Below, in pieces: positions 1-8,946 of a stretch of DNA of 64,000 nucleotides. The first letter of the stretch is position 1; every line of letters starts with the position of its first letter. The stretch covers positions 1 through 64,000 of the forward strand of contig NZ_JBEMAR010000002.1 in the NCBI RefSeq assembly GCF_040274945.1, given 5' to 3'. This stretch comes from Carnobacterium_B sp040274945. GTDB taxonomy: Bacteria > Bacillota > Bacilli > Lactobacillales > Carnobacteriaceae. The notes beneath the pieces are model-generated. The model did not search any database and was not told where the DNA came from. It worked only from the letters and a program-made list of their open reading frames with translations. The position numbers and the translations under genes were made by a program.

Positions 1-685
1 CTGGCGTTGCTTCTTCCTCTTCACTTGGTACTTCTGTTGGTGCTTCTTCTACTGGTGTTGATTCTTCCTCTTCACTTAATACTTCTGTTGGTGCTTCTTC
101 TACTAACGTTGCTTCTTCCTCTTCACTTGGTACTTCTGACGGTGCTTCTTCTAGCATTGATTCTTCGGGAGTTGGTTTCTCTGCTCCAGATAAATCATCA
201 TGTATAGGTTGCTCAATTATTTCTAGTTGTTGAATAAAATCTGCTAATGTAAATTCTACAGAATATGTATTATCTTGATTATCTTTCACAACAGCTTTTA
301 AAGAAGAAGCTTCTAATAATTCTTTAATCTCTATTTCAAAGTTACCATTTTCATCTGAGACACCCGTAAACTTCTCAGTATCATCAATGACAAGAATAAC
401 TTCACTATTTTCTAATGTACTACCTGATACTTTATATGTTTTTTCATCTATTTGAGTAATGGTTATTTGTTCAATTAAATCTTTAACTTCTACCTTATTT
501 TCACCTTCCATACTATAAGCAGTAATATATTCAATGATAATAGCATTATCAACTAATTCAATATTATTTATTATTTCAGGCTGTTCTGTTTCAGATGCAT
601 AGATAACATCTTGATTTGTAGCTAATGACAACAATATTCCACTGGACAAGGTAATAAACAACTTTTTTTTATTATTTTTTTTCAA
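1..685 (-). CDS. Secreted repeat-containing surface protein (3' end outside window)
   Basis: The frame stays open to the left window edge, so only the first 228 codons are seen. It starts with TTG at 683-685, 8 nt after GGAGG (694-698); the nearest upstream ATG is in another frame. Residues 1-30 are a Lys-rich then hydrophobic signal peptide with a likely cut after IYA. Residues ~81-147 resemble a bacterial Ig-like fold (KVSGSTLENSEVILVID, then GVSDENGNFEIEI). From residue 178 the protein turns into an acidic 17-residue tandem repeat (VEEAPTEVPSEEEEATP); three copies are visible and more may follow. A wall anchor such as LPXTG would lie outside the window, so surface attachment is inferred. 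Function unknown; an adhesin or stalk-type wall protein is likely. Confidence 0.75.
   Translation of the reverse strand, partial: MKKNNKKKLFITLSSGILLSLATNQDVIYASETEQPEIINNIELVDNAIIIEYITAYSMEGENKVEVKDLIEQITITQIDEKTYKVSGSTLENSEVILVIDDTEKFTGVSDENGNFEIEIKELLEASSLKAVVKDNQDNTYSVEFTLADFIQQLEIIEQPIHDDLSGAEKPTPEESMLEEAPSEVPSEEEEATLVEEAPTEVLSEEEESTPVEEAPTEVPSEEEEATP
2..154 (-). repeat. Three in-frame 51-bp tandem repeats in the surface protein
   Basis: Units lie at 104-154, 53-103 and 2-52 and continue past the window edge. Each encodes 17 residues rich in Glu, Pro and Thr. The copies differ at only a few bases, so recent expansion or slippage is likely. Confidence 0.85.
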
Positions 686-892
686 CTAACAATCCTCCAA
701 ACATATTATAAAAAAATGATACTATTTTAGTATAACATAAGAAAAGTTAAGAAAATTAAATTACATTGTTCTTTTATTAAAACAGTTACAAGTTGTTCAC
801 ATTCTATTAATAAATTGAATAAAAACAGTATAAACTGACCTCTATTTTTATACATTTACAATAAGTTTTTTAATACCTAATTTCTTTTTCCG

Positions 893-925
893 ATAGATCT
901 ATTTAATATGATTAAATAGATCTAT
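893..925. promoter_or_regulatory. 33-bp palindrome, possible operator
   Basis: Arms 893-907 (ATAGATCTATTTAAT) and 911-925 are perfect reverse complements around ATG. No T-run follows on either strand, so a terminator is unlikely. It lies about 210 bp upstream of the surface protein start, which fits a regulator site. The regulator is unknown. Confidence 0.45.
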
Positions 926-1020
926 TAATTTTAAAATCAAAAATGAATCTTATAATACACATTTAAACTTTGCACTAATTGCTAAAATAATTAATACCTT
1001 AATCCTGAATAAAAACACAG

Positions 1021-1050
1021 AAAAATAGCGTGAAATACATGGTTTCACGC
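1021..1050 (-). terminator. Terminator at end of polysaccharide cluster
   Basis: GCGTGAAA (1028-1035) pairs with TTTCACGC (1043-1050) over a 7-nt loop. Read on the minus strand it is followed by a short T-run (1021-1025). It lies ~170 bp past the last glycosyltransferase stop. Confidence 0.7.
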
Positions 1051-1217
1051 TGCTCATTTTTTATTTTATTTTAACTTAATTCAGCTCATCCATATTTTTG
1101 AACGAAGAGCCAAACAATATAAACTTTTGGGAATTAAACCAAGTAAATTAAAAATTTTATCTACTTATTATTAACTCTATTATATTTAAATGCCACGTTT
1201 CTCAACCTTGTTTTCAG

Positions 1218-2228
1218 CTAAGATTTTTTTATTTTTCTAATTATATTTAATATCTTTTGTGAAATTCTGTATATTTCTGGATGTTTAAAATAAAATATAT
1301 ATTTTCTATATATACTGTACCCATTATTTATAATTATAAATCTAATATTTTTTAATTGTACATAATGTTTTCTTCGATCATTTAAACTCATTTTCGTACA
1401 ATAAATAATACATTGGCCTAGAAGATGATTAACTCTACTATTAAGAGCATTATCCATTTCTACTGTAATTTCTTTTAAATCACTATTAAATTCTATAGTT
1501 TTTTGAATAACTTTGGTAAGAGATTCAATACGACGTTCATAATTTAGCGATGTAATAGTAGAATCCAAACGTATTCTTCGATAGAATAACTTATCCTTAA
1601 TGCATTTAACTTTTCTACTCTTCATTAAAAGTTGGTAACTAAACAATTCATCTTCATGTATAATGCCTTCTAAAAAATAAATACTATTTTCTAGAAGCAC
1701 TTTTTTCTTTATAAATTGCAAGCAAGGCGATGCGTAAAAATCTTTATTTACTGTCATTTCTATAAATAAATCTTGTCCATTTAATGTTTTGTCATATACC
1801 TTATTTCTTTCATAGTTCATATTTCCAATTTTCATATTATCTACAGATTTATCAAAAAAAGATTTCCCTTCAAATAAAATTAATTCTAAATCTTCTTTAA
1901 CTGCTAAATTATATAGGTGCTTCATAGCTAAATCAGGTATTAAATCATCACTGTCTAAAAAATAAATATATTCACCTTTTGCATGTTGAATGCCTTTATT
2001 TCTAGCCTTACTTTGACCAGCATTTTCTTGATAATAGCCTAGTATATTAGTATAAGATTCTGTATACTTTTTAATAATCTTACTTGACTGATCCGTAGAT
2101 CCATCATCAATAAGAATCAACTCAATATCTTGAAAATTTTTTTGAGAAATTACACTTTCAATACAATCTTCAAGATAGTTTTCAACGTTATAAACAGGTA
2201 CAATAACCGAAATCTTTACATTTCCCAT
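1218..2228 (-). CDS. Family 2 glycosyltransferase (last gene of polysaccharide cluster)
   Basis: Probably transfers a sugar from a nucleotide donor to the growing lipid-linked repeat unit on the inner face of the membrane. The 336-aa protein has the GT-A signature: VSVIVP-type start (ISVIVPVYN, residues 6-14), DDGSTD at 41-46 and LDSDD at 91-95 (metal/nucleotide site). HEDELF, near residue 190, is the family's acceptor-side acidic motif. The C-terminal third is basic and aromatic (KKIRFIIINN, FYFKHPEIY), suggesting membrane contact. It closely resembles the gene at 13029-13961 in length and motifs, so the two are likely paralogues. AGAAGGG precedes the ATG. Donor and acceptor cannot be told from sequence. 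Confidence 0.88.
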   Translation of the reverse strand: MGNVKISVIVPVYNVENYLEDCIESVISQKNFQDIELILIDDGSTDQSSKIIKKYTESYTNILGYYQENAGQSKARNKGIQHAKGEYIYFLDSDDLIPDLAMKHLYNLAVKEDLELILFEGKSFFDKSVDNMKIGNMNYERNKVYDKTLNGQDLFIEMTVNKDFYASPCLQFIKKKVLLENSIYFLEGIIHEDELFSYQLLMKSRKVKCIKDKLFYRRIRLDSTITSLNYERRIESLTKVIQKTIEFNSDLKEITVEMDNALNSRVNHLLGQCIIYCTKMSLNDRRKHYVQLKNIRFIIINNGYSIYRKYIFYFKHPEIYRISQKILNIIRKIKKS

Positions 2229-2311
2229 ATTATAATAGCCCTTCTCTCTTAAATAATAGAGCCATCCCTAAACTATACTTATAAATAACAAAAAATTTCG
2301 CAATAAGTATA

Positions 2312-3487
2312 CTAAAAATTTTCAGAATAGATTTCACTTAACTTTTCCATATATCCTTTAACTGAATGATTTTTTGATACCGCATCATAAGATTGTATGC
2401 TTTTTTCTTTGATTTGTTGAGGGTTCTCTAAAATTTCTAAAACAATTTTTTCCAATGAATTTTGTAAATGAGCTCGTAGAGTTTGCTTTTTTGTTATACT
2501 ACTCACATCAACTTCGCCTGAATTATCTAAAGGAAGCTGAATCATCCATCCTATAGTGCCATTATTTATTTCTGGAAGAGCACGAACATTAGTTGTAATA
2601 ACAGGGCAGCCGGATGCTTGAAATTCTAAAACTGAGTAGCCATAAGTATCTGCCCAAGTTGGCAACAAGCCGACATCACTATTTTTCATCATTTCAAGTA
2701 ATTTTTTATTGTCTAAACTTTCGTAAAAATTTATCCAATCTGTATTTCTTAGTTTATTTTTCATCTCTTGTATTTCTTCTTCAGTATCTTGATATTTACC
2801 AAAGGCATAATTATAGCTTTTGCCTAGGGAAACAATTGTTAGTTCAAAATCGAAATGACGCTCTTCTTTAATCTTAGAAAATACATCTAGTATCTCTTTA
2901 CCACCTTTACGAGTAAAGTCTTTCCCAACAAACAAAAATTTTAAAATAGGGTTAACTACCTTTAGCTCCACTTCTGATTTTTCCATCAATTTTTCTTGTG
3001 GTGGGTTTATTTGAATCATTTTTTTCTTAATAGTATCTTTGTATTGTGGGAAAAATCCTAAAAATCTTAATTCCATTTCATAGTTATTTTTAGATAACGA
3101 TATCACCTTTTTGCAATAATCTTTTGCTAATATTTCCACATATTTTTCTGTTCTATTCTTTTCTTTTATACTCTTTTTAGTAAGATTGTTATGGTCTAAA
3201 AATGATGTTGCTGAAGTTCGAGGAATATAAGTTTCAAAAGTTGAAATCCAAGAGATTTTTTTATTAGTAACAGTGTTAAAAAGGTGTAATCCATCTACTC
3301 CTTCATCATTAAAAACTATATCTTTAAAATAGACTACTGCATTTCTACCTATAAAGGGTATTCTTTTTAAAGCTGTATGTGGATAATAAGTATTTAAACT
3401 TTTCACTTTTTTTAATGGGTGAAGATTTCCATTTATAATAGTTCTTCTTTCAGGATATGAATCATTAGTGTAACCTATTTTTTTCAT
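2312..3487 (-). CDS. Family 4 (GT-B) glycosyltransferase
   Basis: A 391-aa retaining GT-B enzyme inferred to add one sugar during repeat-unit assembly. The N-terminal acceptor half is divergent. The C-terminal donor half is recognisable from FLFVGKDFTRKGG (residues ~185-196), where Lys binds the donor phosphate, and from GYSVLEFQASGCPVITTN (~283-300), with E288 in the nucleotide-sugar site and PEI after it. The usual first Glu of the EX7E motif is replaced (ADTYGYSVLE), which is seen in some family members. GAGAGG lies just before the ATG. The 47-bp and 83-bp gaps to its neighbours fit one transcription unit. Confidence 0.85.
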   Translation of the reverse strand: MKKIGYTNDSYPERRTIINGNLHPLKKVKSLNTYYPHTALKRIPFIGRNAVVYFKDIVFNDEGVDGLHLFNTVTNKKISWISTFETYIPRTSATSFLDHNNLTKKSIKEKNRTEKYVEILAKDYCKKVISLSKNNYEMELRFLGFFPQYKDTIKKKMIQINPPQEKLMEKSEVELKVVNPILKFLFVGKDFTRKGGKEILDVFSKIKEERHFDFELTIVSLGKSYNYAFGKYQDTEEEIQEMKNKLRNTDWINFYESLDNKKLLEMMKNSDVGLLPTWADTYGYSVLEFQASGCPVITTNVRALPEINNGTIGWMIQLPLDNSGEVDVSSITKKQTLRAHLQNSLEKIVLEILENPQQIKEKSIQSYDAVSKNHSVKGYMEKLSEIYSENF

Positions 3488-3534
3488 TGGGCACCTCTCT
3501 TTTAAGAATAATTCATTTACTTATTCGAAATTGC

Positions 3535-4473
3535 CTAATCTTTATTTTTCATCATATAAATAATGATTTTCCAAGTATATGGTCTAAATTTAGTTGTTAC
3601 AGATAAATTTTGATATCTTGTTTTTATTTCTAGTCTTCTTTGTGTTCTGCTAAGATTTTTGTCAGAAGCAATACCAAGTAGAATATAGTTTAATATAAAA
3701 CTTTCATACGCTAATTTTGAGAAAAATTCTTTATGAGTTTCTAACCACTGTTCAGTAAAGTTCCATCTATTAATATAACCTACTCTTGACTCCATAGGCA
3801 CATCAGAATGATAAATTATCTTTGGATCTTCAACTTGTATTATTGTTAAATCATGACTATTATCGACATTTAGCAACCAGTCCCAATCCTGATGCTTGAT
3901 TAATCCTTTAGTAAAAGGTGTTTCAATAAGAATATGTTTGGGAACAAGCACGGTTGAAGTTTGAATAAATCCTATATTTTTTAATCCTTTTGTTTCAAAT
4001 AAATAGTCTGAAATTGTTTTTTTACCGCTATTTTTATAATCAACATTTGGTAATTTATCATATTTTTTTTGATTTGGCTTTTTGTATCTTTTTAGCGACG
4101 TAAAGCATAAAAAATCATCATCAATTGACAATCGATTTTTCTTAATTAAATCCATCTGACTACTTAATTTATCACTAAACCATTCATCATCATCGTCTAA
4201 CAAACCTATTAGTTCTCCATTAGCTTTTTCCACACCTATATTTCTTGCTTCACTTCCACCAACTTTAGTATTTGTTTGAATCAAATTAATTTCTATATTA
4301 CTCATTTTTTTAGCTTGTTCAATATATTCTCCAGTTCTAGCAGAAAAACCATCTACAACAACGACAATCTCTATATTTTTATAGTCTTGTTTAATAACAC
4401 TCTCAACTGCTCTTTTTAGAAAGAACGGTCTATCAAATGTAGGTATTACAACACTAATTAATGGTTCATTCAT
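3535..4473 (-). CDS. Family 2 glycosyltransferase
   Basis: A 312-aa GT-A enzyme. ISVVIPTFDR (residues 6-15) starts the nucleotide-binding fold, VVVDG (38-42) replaces the commoner DDGS, and DDDDE (93-97) is the metal-binding acidic cluster. KHQDWDW near residue 217 is the catalytic-base region typical of the capsule GT2 subgroup. AAGGA stands 8 nt before the ATG at 4473. Placed between the EpsG-like polymerase and a GT4 gene, it is one of seven glycosyltransferases in the cluster. Sugar specificity is unknown. Confidence 0.86.
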   Translation of the reverse strand: MNEPLISVVIPTFDRPFFLKRAVESVIKQDYKNIEIVVVVDGFSARTGEYIEQAKKMSNIEINLIQTNTKVGGSEARNIGVEKANGELIGLLDDDDEWFSDKLSSQMDLIKKNRLSIDDDFLCFTSLKRYKKPNQKKYDKLPNVDYKNSGKKTISDYLFETKGLKNIGFIQTSTVLVPKHILIETPFTKGLIKHQDWDWLLNVDNSHDLTIIQVEDPKIIYHSDVPMESRVGYINRWNFTEQWLETHKEFFSKLAYESFILNYILLGIASDKNLSRTQRRLEIKTRYQNLSVTTKFRPYTWKIIIYMMKNKD

Positions 4474-4528
4474 TCAATTCATCCTTTAATTTTAATTCTT
4501 ATTATACTAATAACAAATTTCAAAAATC

Positions 4529-5593
4529 CTAAAAACTGAAAATAGTCTCATAAGGTATATACTCTATATACGTTCCGGAAATAATAAATATTAAACAAAA
4601 GACTACAAAAGTAAATCCAAAAAATAGAAATAGATTAATTAATTTATTTTTACTAAAAGATGAAAATAAAGTTGGTACAATAAGTATTTCACTAGTAGAA
4701 AATAAAGTACCTATTCTCCCACCCACAGTACTTAAAGTTCCTAAAAATATTAATATTAAGGAAGCTATAAAATATATTTTTAGTAATAAATTAAATCTAT
4801 TTTTTTCTTCTTCTATTTTTGGATAAGCTAAAAATACTGCTGCAAAAAAAAGAACTAATTGCATCCACAATATTGGATTAAAAATCCATTGTCCATTTGT
4901 ATAATTTGGGCTAGTAAAATAGGCATTGTACCGATCAGGAATTGCCCAAATATATATTTGGGGAATTTGTACAATTATTCCAACTATGAGACTAATACTT
5001 AATAGAGAAAATATATTTTTTAATGTCAAATGCTTGAATACATAGTGGAAAATATAAACAATAATAAATGACCAAGCTGTTATATGAAATAACGAAGCTA
5101 TAAAAGTAATAAGTAAAAATTTAAATGGTTTTTTATTTAATATATAAGGTATAGTGTATAACAGTATAATACAAGCCATTGCAGATCTAATTTGTCCCAT
5201 ATCACGAACCAAAAAAAATCTTGCATAATAATAGAGTAAAACTAAAGAAGGAAATGGAGTGAATTTATAAACGAAATTAGTTAGTAAAATTAAGCTCACG
5301 AAAGAAAAAAATAATATAAATGTATAATAATTAAAACCCATAGATTTAAAAAGATAATTTAAAAATAAAAAACCACTTTCTGCTTCTATTTTTCCATTAA
5401 AAACATCAGAGAATTTTTCAATCTCTGAATAAAATTTTCCATATGAGTTGAAATCATATCCTGTATAAAAACGGAATCCCGCTACGATAGCAAGTATACT
5501 ACCAGTTATAATAGAGATTTTTTTATTTCTCAATACTACTTCGATAGTCGCTAAAATAAGCAAAATAACAAAAATACTTACATAAAAAAACAT
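4529..5593 (-). CDS. EpsG-family polysaccharide polymerase candidate
   Basis: A 354-aa integral membrane protein with about nine or ten hydrophobic helices. It shows the EpsG pattern: GFRFYTGYDFNSY (residues ~39-51), ESGFLFLNYLF, the charged RDMGQIRSAMACIILLY segment and FHITAWS near residue 168. EpsG proteins are regarded as Wzy-like enzymes that join repeat units outside the membrane. GGAGG lies 6 nt before the ATG. It sits directly after the Wzz-like gene, a common Wzz/Wzy pairing. A second polymerase/ligase-type protein lies at 10490-11695, so which one polymerises the chain is open. Confidence 0.8.
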   Translation of the reverse strand: MFFYVSIFVILLILATIEVVLRNKKISIITGSILAIVAGFRFYTGYDFNSYGKFYSEIEKFSDVFNGKIEAESGFLFLNYLFKSMGFNYYTFILFFSFVSLILLTNFVYKFTPFPSLVLLYYYARFFLVRDMGQIRSAMACIILLYTIPYILNKKPFKFLLITFIASLFHITAWSFIIVYIFHYVFKHLTLKNIFSLLSISLIVGIIVQIPQIYIWAIPDRYNAYFTSPNYTNGQWIFNPILWMQLVLFFAAVFLAYPKIEEEKNRFNLLLKIYFIASLILIFLGTLSTVGGRIGTLFSTSEILIVPTLFSSFSKNKLINLFLFFGFTFVVFCLIFIISGTYIEYIPYETIFSF

Positions 5594-5612
5594 ATTGGGC
5601 CTCCGTTATTTA

Positions 5613-6752
5613 TCATATTAAAATCACTTTTATCTCACTTTTATAAATTTTCAATAATTCTCTTTGTGTTTCATACCATTTCTTCGTAGTATAATTCTTT
5701 TTACATATGATTATAACTTCATCAAACGATAATGTAGGATTAACTGAAGATACAGAACTATTAAATAGGATAGAAGTTTGATGTTTATTAGTTTTCATAT
5801 TAGATTTATCTTTTAACTTTTCAACAATATAATTGTCTAATTCTTGTTCAGAAAGTATAAGTTTTGAATCTCTTTCTGGATGAAGTATTGCATGTATCAT
5901 TTGATCATACTTTTCATTTTCATTCTGATATTTGTTATTGCTTATATTCAATATTGTATCATTATCTTTGAAAGCAAATCCGTATATATCGGTAACTTCT
6001 TTTTTTAATAAATTCCTGATTAGTGCCATAAAAATCCCACCAAAAATACTTATAACTAATGCTATTGCAGTGTACAAAATGATTTTTTTGTAAGAAAATC
6101 TTTCTTCAACATTAATATCTAAATCAGAATTAGGTATTGAATCTGATTCCATTTCGTAGCTTTTAATTACTTCGGGTTCAGTGACAACATAAACCGTTTT
6201 GTTATCAAAGAAAGGGCTATCCTCGTTAGAAATCATATTAAAATAAACATCTGCAATCAACCGATTTTTTTTCGTATATCCTGTTCCAACTTTCAAAGTC
6301 ATTATTTGTGTATTTGGATTTAGTGTTACTTGCACTGCAAGTTCAGGACTAGGATCAATAGAAGTACCTGATTCTTCTTCAACTTTTTTAAGAACATCTT
6401 CAGAAGTTAAAAGTTCATTCATTAATGAATTAGCTAAAAAGGGCTCACCTAAATCGTTTTCCATATAGAAACTAAAAGCCATTCCTCCATCTTTTTGAAG
6501 ATTTTTCATAATTAATTTTATCTCTTCAGGTTCTAGTTGTGCCTCAAATGGTATATCTTGATTAAGTTCACTCAGTTTAACTTCCTGTTCTTCTAAAATA
6601 TTAGTATTCTCATCAATTTTACTGTCTGTGTAAATTGTATAACCTATGCCTAATAAAAATAAAGAAAAGAACAAAACTGTCATAGTGATAATTATTTTTA
6701 CATTGTCTTTAAGAAAAAATACTATTTCATCTAAAGTAGGTAAATTCTTCAA
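5613..6752 (-). CDS. Wzz-like chain-length determinant with kinase-like cytoplasmic tail
   Basis: Likely controls polymer chain length. I place the start at TTG 6750-6752, 8 nt after AGGAGG (6761-6766); the upstream ATG at 6785 has no ribosome site and would overlap the previous gene. From this start (379 aa) one membrane helix lies at ~18-42, an extracellular stretch at ~43-220 and a second helix at ~223-246, the Wzz layout. Unusually, ~130 more residues follow inside the cell. The end of this tail (DEVIIICKKNYTTKKW, then EIKVILI) resembles the last strands of bacterial tyrosine kinases of the CpsD type, but no Walker A motif is present. This may be a decayed or regulatory kinase-like domain; the resemblance is weak. 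Confidence 0.72.
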   Translation of the reverse strand: MKNLPTLDEIVFFLKDNVKIIITMTVLFFSLFLLGIGYTIYTDSKIDENTNILEEQEVKLSELNQDIPFEAQLEPEEIKLIMKNLQKDGGMAFSFYMENDLGEPFLANSLMNELLTSEDVLKKVEEESGTSIDPSPELAVQVTLNPNTQIMTLKVGTGYTKKNRLIADVYFNMISNEDSPFFDNKTVYVVTEPEVIKSYEMESDSIPNSDLDINVEERFSYKKIILYTAIALVISIFGGIFMALIRNLLKKEVTDIYGFAFKDNDTILNISNNKYQNENEKYDQMIHAILHPERDSKLILSEQELDNYIVEKLKDKSNMKTNKHQTSILFNSSVSSVNPTLSFDEVIIICKKNYTTKKWYETQRELLKIYKSEIKVILI

Positions 6753-6765
6753 GTACATGTCCTCC

Positions 6766-7857
6766 TCATTTTGAGTAAATTTCATCTAATAACATAGCTG
6801 TATATTTCATATCATATTGTGATAATTCTGGAAGAGGCTCATTACCGTATGGTTTTTTAAGTATTATTTCAGCCCACTTTTCTGCACTTTCTTCTAATTT
6901 AATAAAGTGGACATTTTTAGATAGTTTTGTTTCAGAAGATACTTCCGTTGACAAAATTAATTTAATATTTGCTGCTTGAGCTTCTACAGCCGAAATTGGT
7001 AACCCTTCATACAAAGAAGGCATTACAAAAGCATCCATAGCAGTTAATAAATTTGGAATATCATCTCTTATACCTAAAAACAAGACTTTTTTTTGTAGTT
7101 TTTTTGAAAGAACCTTTTCTTCTATTTTATTCCGTAAAGAGCCTTCCCCTATTAAGATTAGAAAACTATTAGAATTTTTCCGAACTATCTCTTCAAAAAT
7201 ATCAATGAGGAAAAAATGATTTTTTTGTTCTTCGAATCTTCCTATATTTCCTACAACAAAAGCCTCTTTAGGTATATTAAGGCTCTCCCTAATAAATTCT
7301 TGTTTTACAGGTACATTCCGATACATATCTATATCAATGCCATTAGGAACAAAAATAAACGGTTGATTTTCACCATAAAGACCAATCCCTGCTTCAGTTG
7401 AACAAGCTAAATAATCAGTTGCATTCACTTTCATCAATTGATCAAAAAATTTACGAGCTATAGTCAAAAATAAATTACTTTTTTTCCCATCTTTGGTAGC
7501 ATGACTATGAATAATTCTTTTTTCAATCCCAGCCCGCTTAGCTAATAATAAATTTAATCCTCCTCCAAAAAACACTTCATTATGAACTATGTCAAATTGT
7601 TTTTCTTTCAATAAAGCATTAACACCTTTTATATATCCAACAATGTTTTTTTTAGGATTAGGAACAGCGTATATGTGACCACCCAACTCATGAATTTCTA
7701 AATTGTATGGTTTAACATCTATAAAATCATTGTATATTAAAAAATCAAATTGAAATTTTGAGCGATCAATATTACGGTAAGCATTCATCATAAATGTTTC
7801 AGCTCCGCCTTTTCCCATCCGTCCCTGAAAATGAAGAACTCTCAATGGTTTGTTCAT
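6766..7857 (-). CDS. Family 4 glycosyltransferase (EpsF-like)
   Basis: A 363-aa GT-B enzyme predicted to add one sugar to the lipid-linked intermediate. The acceptor-domain opening RVLHFQGRMGKGGAETFMMN (residues 6-25) is typical of EpsF-like enzymes. GNIGRFEEQKNH (203-214) carries the donor phosphate contacts, and E284-GLPISAV-E292 is a full EX7E motif. Its TGA stop (6766-6768) overlaps the AGGAGG used by the Wzz-like gene downstream, so the two are translationally linked. A 20-nt gap separates it from the upstream GT2 gene. Confidence 0.88.
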   Translation of the reverse strand: MNKPLRVLHFQGRMGKGGAETFMMNAYRNIDRSKFQFDFLIYNDFIDVKPYNLEIHELGGHIYAVPNPKKNIVGYIKGVNALLKEKQFDIVHNEVFFGGGLNLLLAKRAGIEKRIIHSHATKDGKKSNLFLTIARKFFDQLMKVNATDYLACSTEAGIGLYGENQPFIFVPNGIDIDMYRNVPVKQEFIRESLNIPKEAFVVGNIGRFEEQKNHFFLIDIFEEIVRKNSNSFLILIGEGSLRNKIEEKVLSKKLQKKVLFLGIRDDIPNLLTAMDAFVMPSLYEGLPISAVEAQAANIKLILSTEVSSETKLSKNVHFIKLEESAEKWAEIILKKPYGNEPLPELSQYDMKYTAMLLDEIYSK

Positions 7858-7877
7858 TATTGTCTCAAACCTTTCTT

Positions 7878-8921
7878 TTAAAATCTTCTTTTAAACTTTT
7901 CAATTGTTTTTGGTGAAGTCGTACTAATTGTATACATTATTTTTGAAGCTGTATAATTTAAAAGCACAGATTTTGACTCAAATAATATTTTCATTACTTT
8001 CCTCATTTTAGTGTCTAAAAGAGTTTCGTCAGTGGCTTTCTTTACATCCGGAAAATTCACAACTTCTCTAATATACTCTAATTTATCACGATAAGTTAAT
8101 GTACAACTTTTACTGTGTAAAGGGATGAGGCAAGACATGACCCCTTTAAGAAATAGAGCACTAAATCCTCTATGATTTTTTTCAGTTAAGAGTGTTAGTT
8201 CACGGTAAAATTCTACAAATGTATCAAATTTATTATCAAAATACTTATTTGTTAAACTATTTCGTCCATCGAATGAATAATTATAAAGAACGTCATTGAC
8301 CACTTTACAACTGTTCACGTGATGAAAATATTGAATATTAAATAATCTGTCTTCACAACTATTATACGCTGGGAAAACTATATTGTTTTCCTTCACAATA
8401 GATAGTTTATATAATTTGTTCCAAACAACATACATTAACTGTTTATTCATTAAGGGATAGATATTATTTAGAAATTCTTTATCAGTATTTATCATTAGTT
8501 GAGGAGCCTTTACTTCACGAGTTTCTACAACTTCATCACCATCTAAAACCATTAATTTATACGAAGAAATAATTAAATCAATATTTTTTTCATTTACATA
8601 ACTGGCGTACGTACTTAGTGTGTTTTCTTTCATTACATCGTCTGAATCAATAAATAACAAATAGTTTCCATTGGCCAACTCAATACCTTTATTTCTTGCA
8701 TTACCTGGTCCGCCATTTTGAATGGTTTTAACCTTCACTCGATAATCTTTATTATGGTAATGTTCGATTACTTGTTTTGTACTATCTGTAGATCCATCAT
8801 TTATAATTATCAATTCGAATTCAGTAAATGATTGTGCCAATATACTCTCAATAGTTAGGCCTATTGAACTTTCGCAATTGTATGCAGGCATAACTACACT
8901 GAAAAAAGGAGTATTCTCCAT
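7878..8921 (-). CDS. Family 2 glycosyltransferase
   Basis: A 347-aa GT-A enzyme with FSVVMPAYN (residues 7-15), NDGSTD (41-46) and IDSDD (91-95). CEDRLFNIQYF near residue 192 is the acidic acceptor-side motif. AAAGGA stands 9 nt before the ATG. It is the first glycosyltransferase gene after the priming transferase (25-nt gap), so it could add the second sugar of the repeat unit; this is an inference from order only. Confidence 0.87.
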   Translation of the reverse strand: MENTPFFSVVMPAYNCESSIGLTIESILAQSFTEFELIIINDGSTDSTKQVIEHYHNKDYRVKVKTIQNGGPGNARNKGIELANGNYLLFIDSDDVMKENTLSTYASYVNEKNIDLIISSYKLMVLDGDEVVETREVKAPQLMINTDKEFLNNIYPLMNKQLMYVVWNKLYKLSIVKENNIVFPAYNSCEDRLFNIQYFHHVNSCKVVNDVLYNYSFDGRNSLTNKYFDNKFDTFVEFYRELTLLTEKNHRGFSALFLKGVMSCLIPLHSKSCTLTYRDKLEYIREVVNFPDVKKATDETLLDTKMRKVMKILFESKSVLLNYTASKIMYTISTTSPKTIEKFKRRF

Positions 8922-8946
8922 TTCACTTTATCCTTTCATTTACAAA

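Larger units (their letters stand above)
686..1217. other. AT-rich intergenic region with palindrome and terminator
   Basis: No supported gene. It holds the ribosome site of the surface protein (694-698), a perfect 15-bp inverted repeat with a 3-nt centre (893-925), and the terminator of the polysaccharide cluster (1021-1050). The rest is AT-rich DNA that probably carries the surface protein promoter; no convincing -35/-10 pair was singled out. Confidence 0.6.

Noticed and set aside
7..207. Leucine-rich plus-strand open frame of 66 aa
   Set aside because: It is the antisense reading of the acidic repeats of the surface protein; no start signals.
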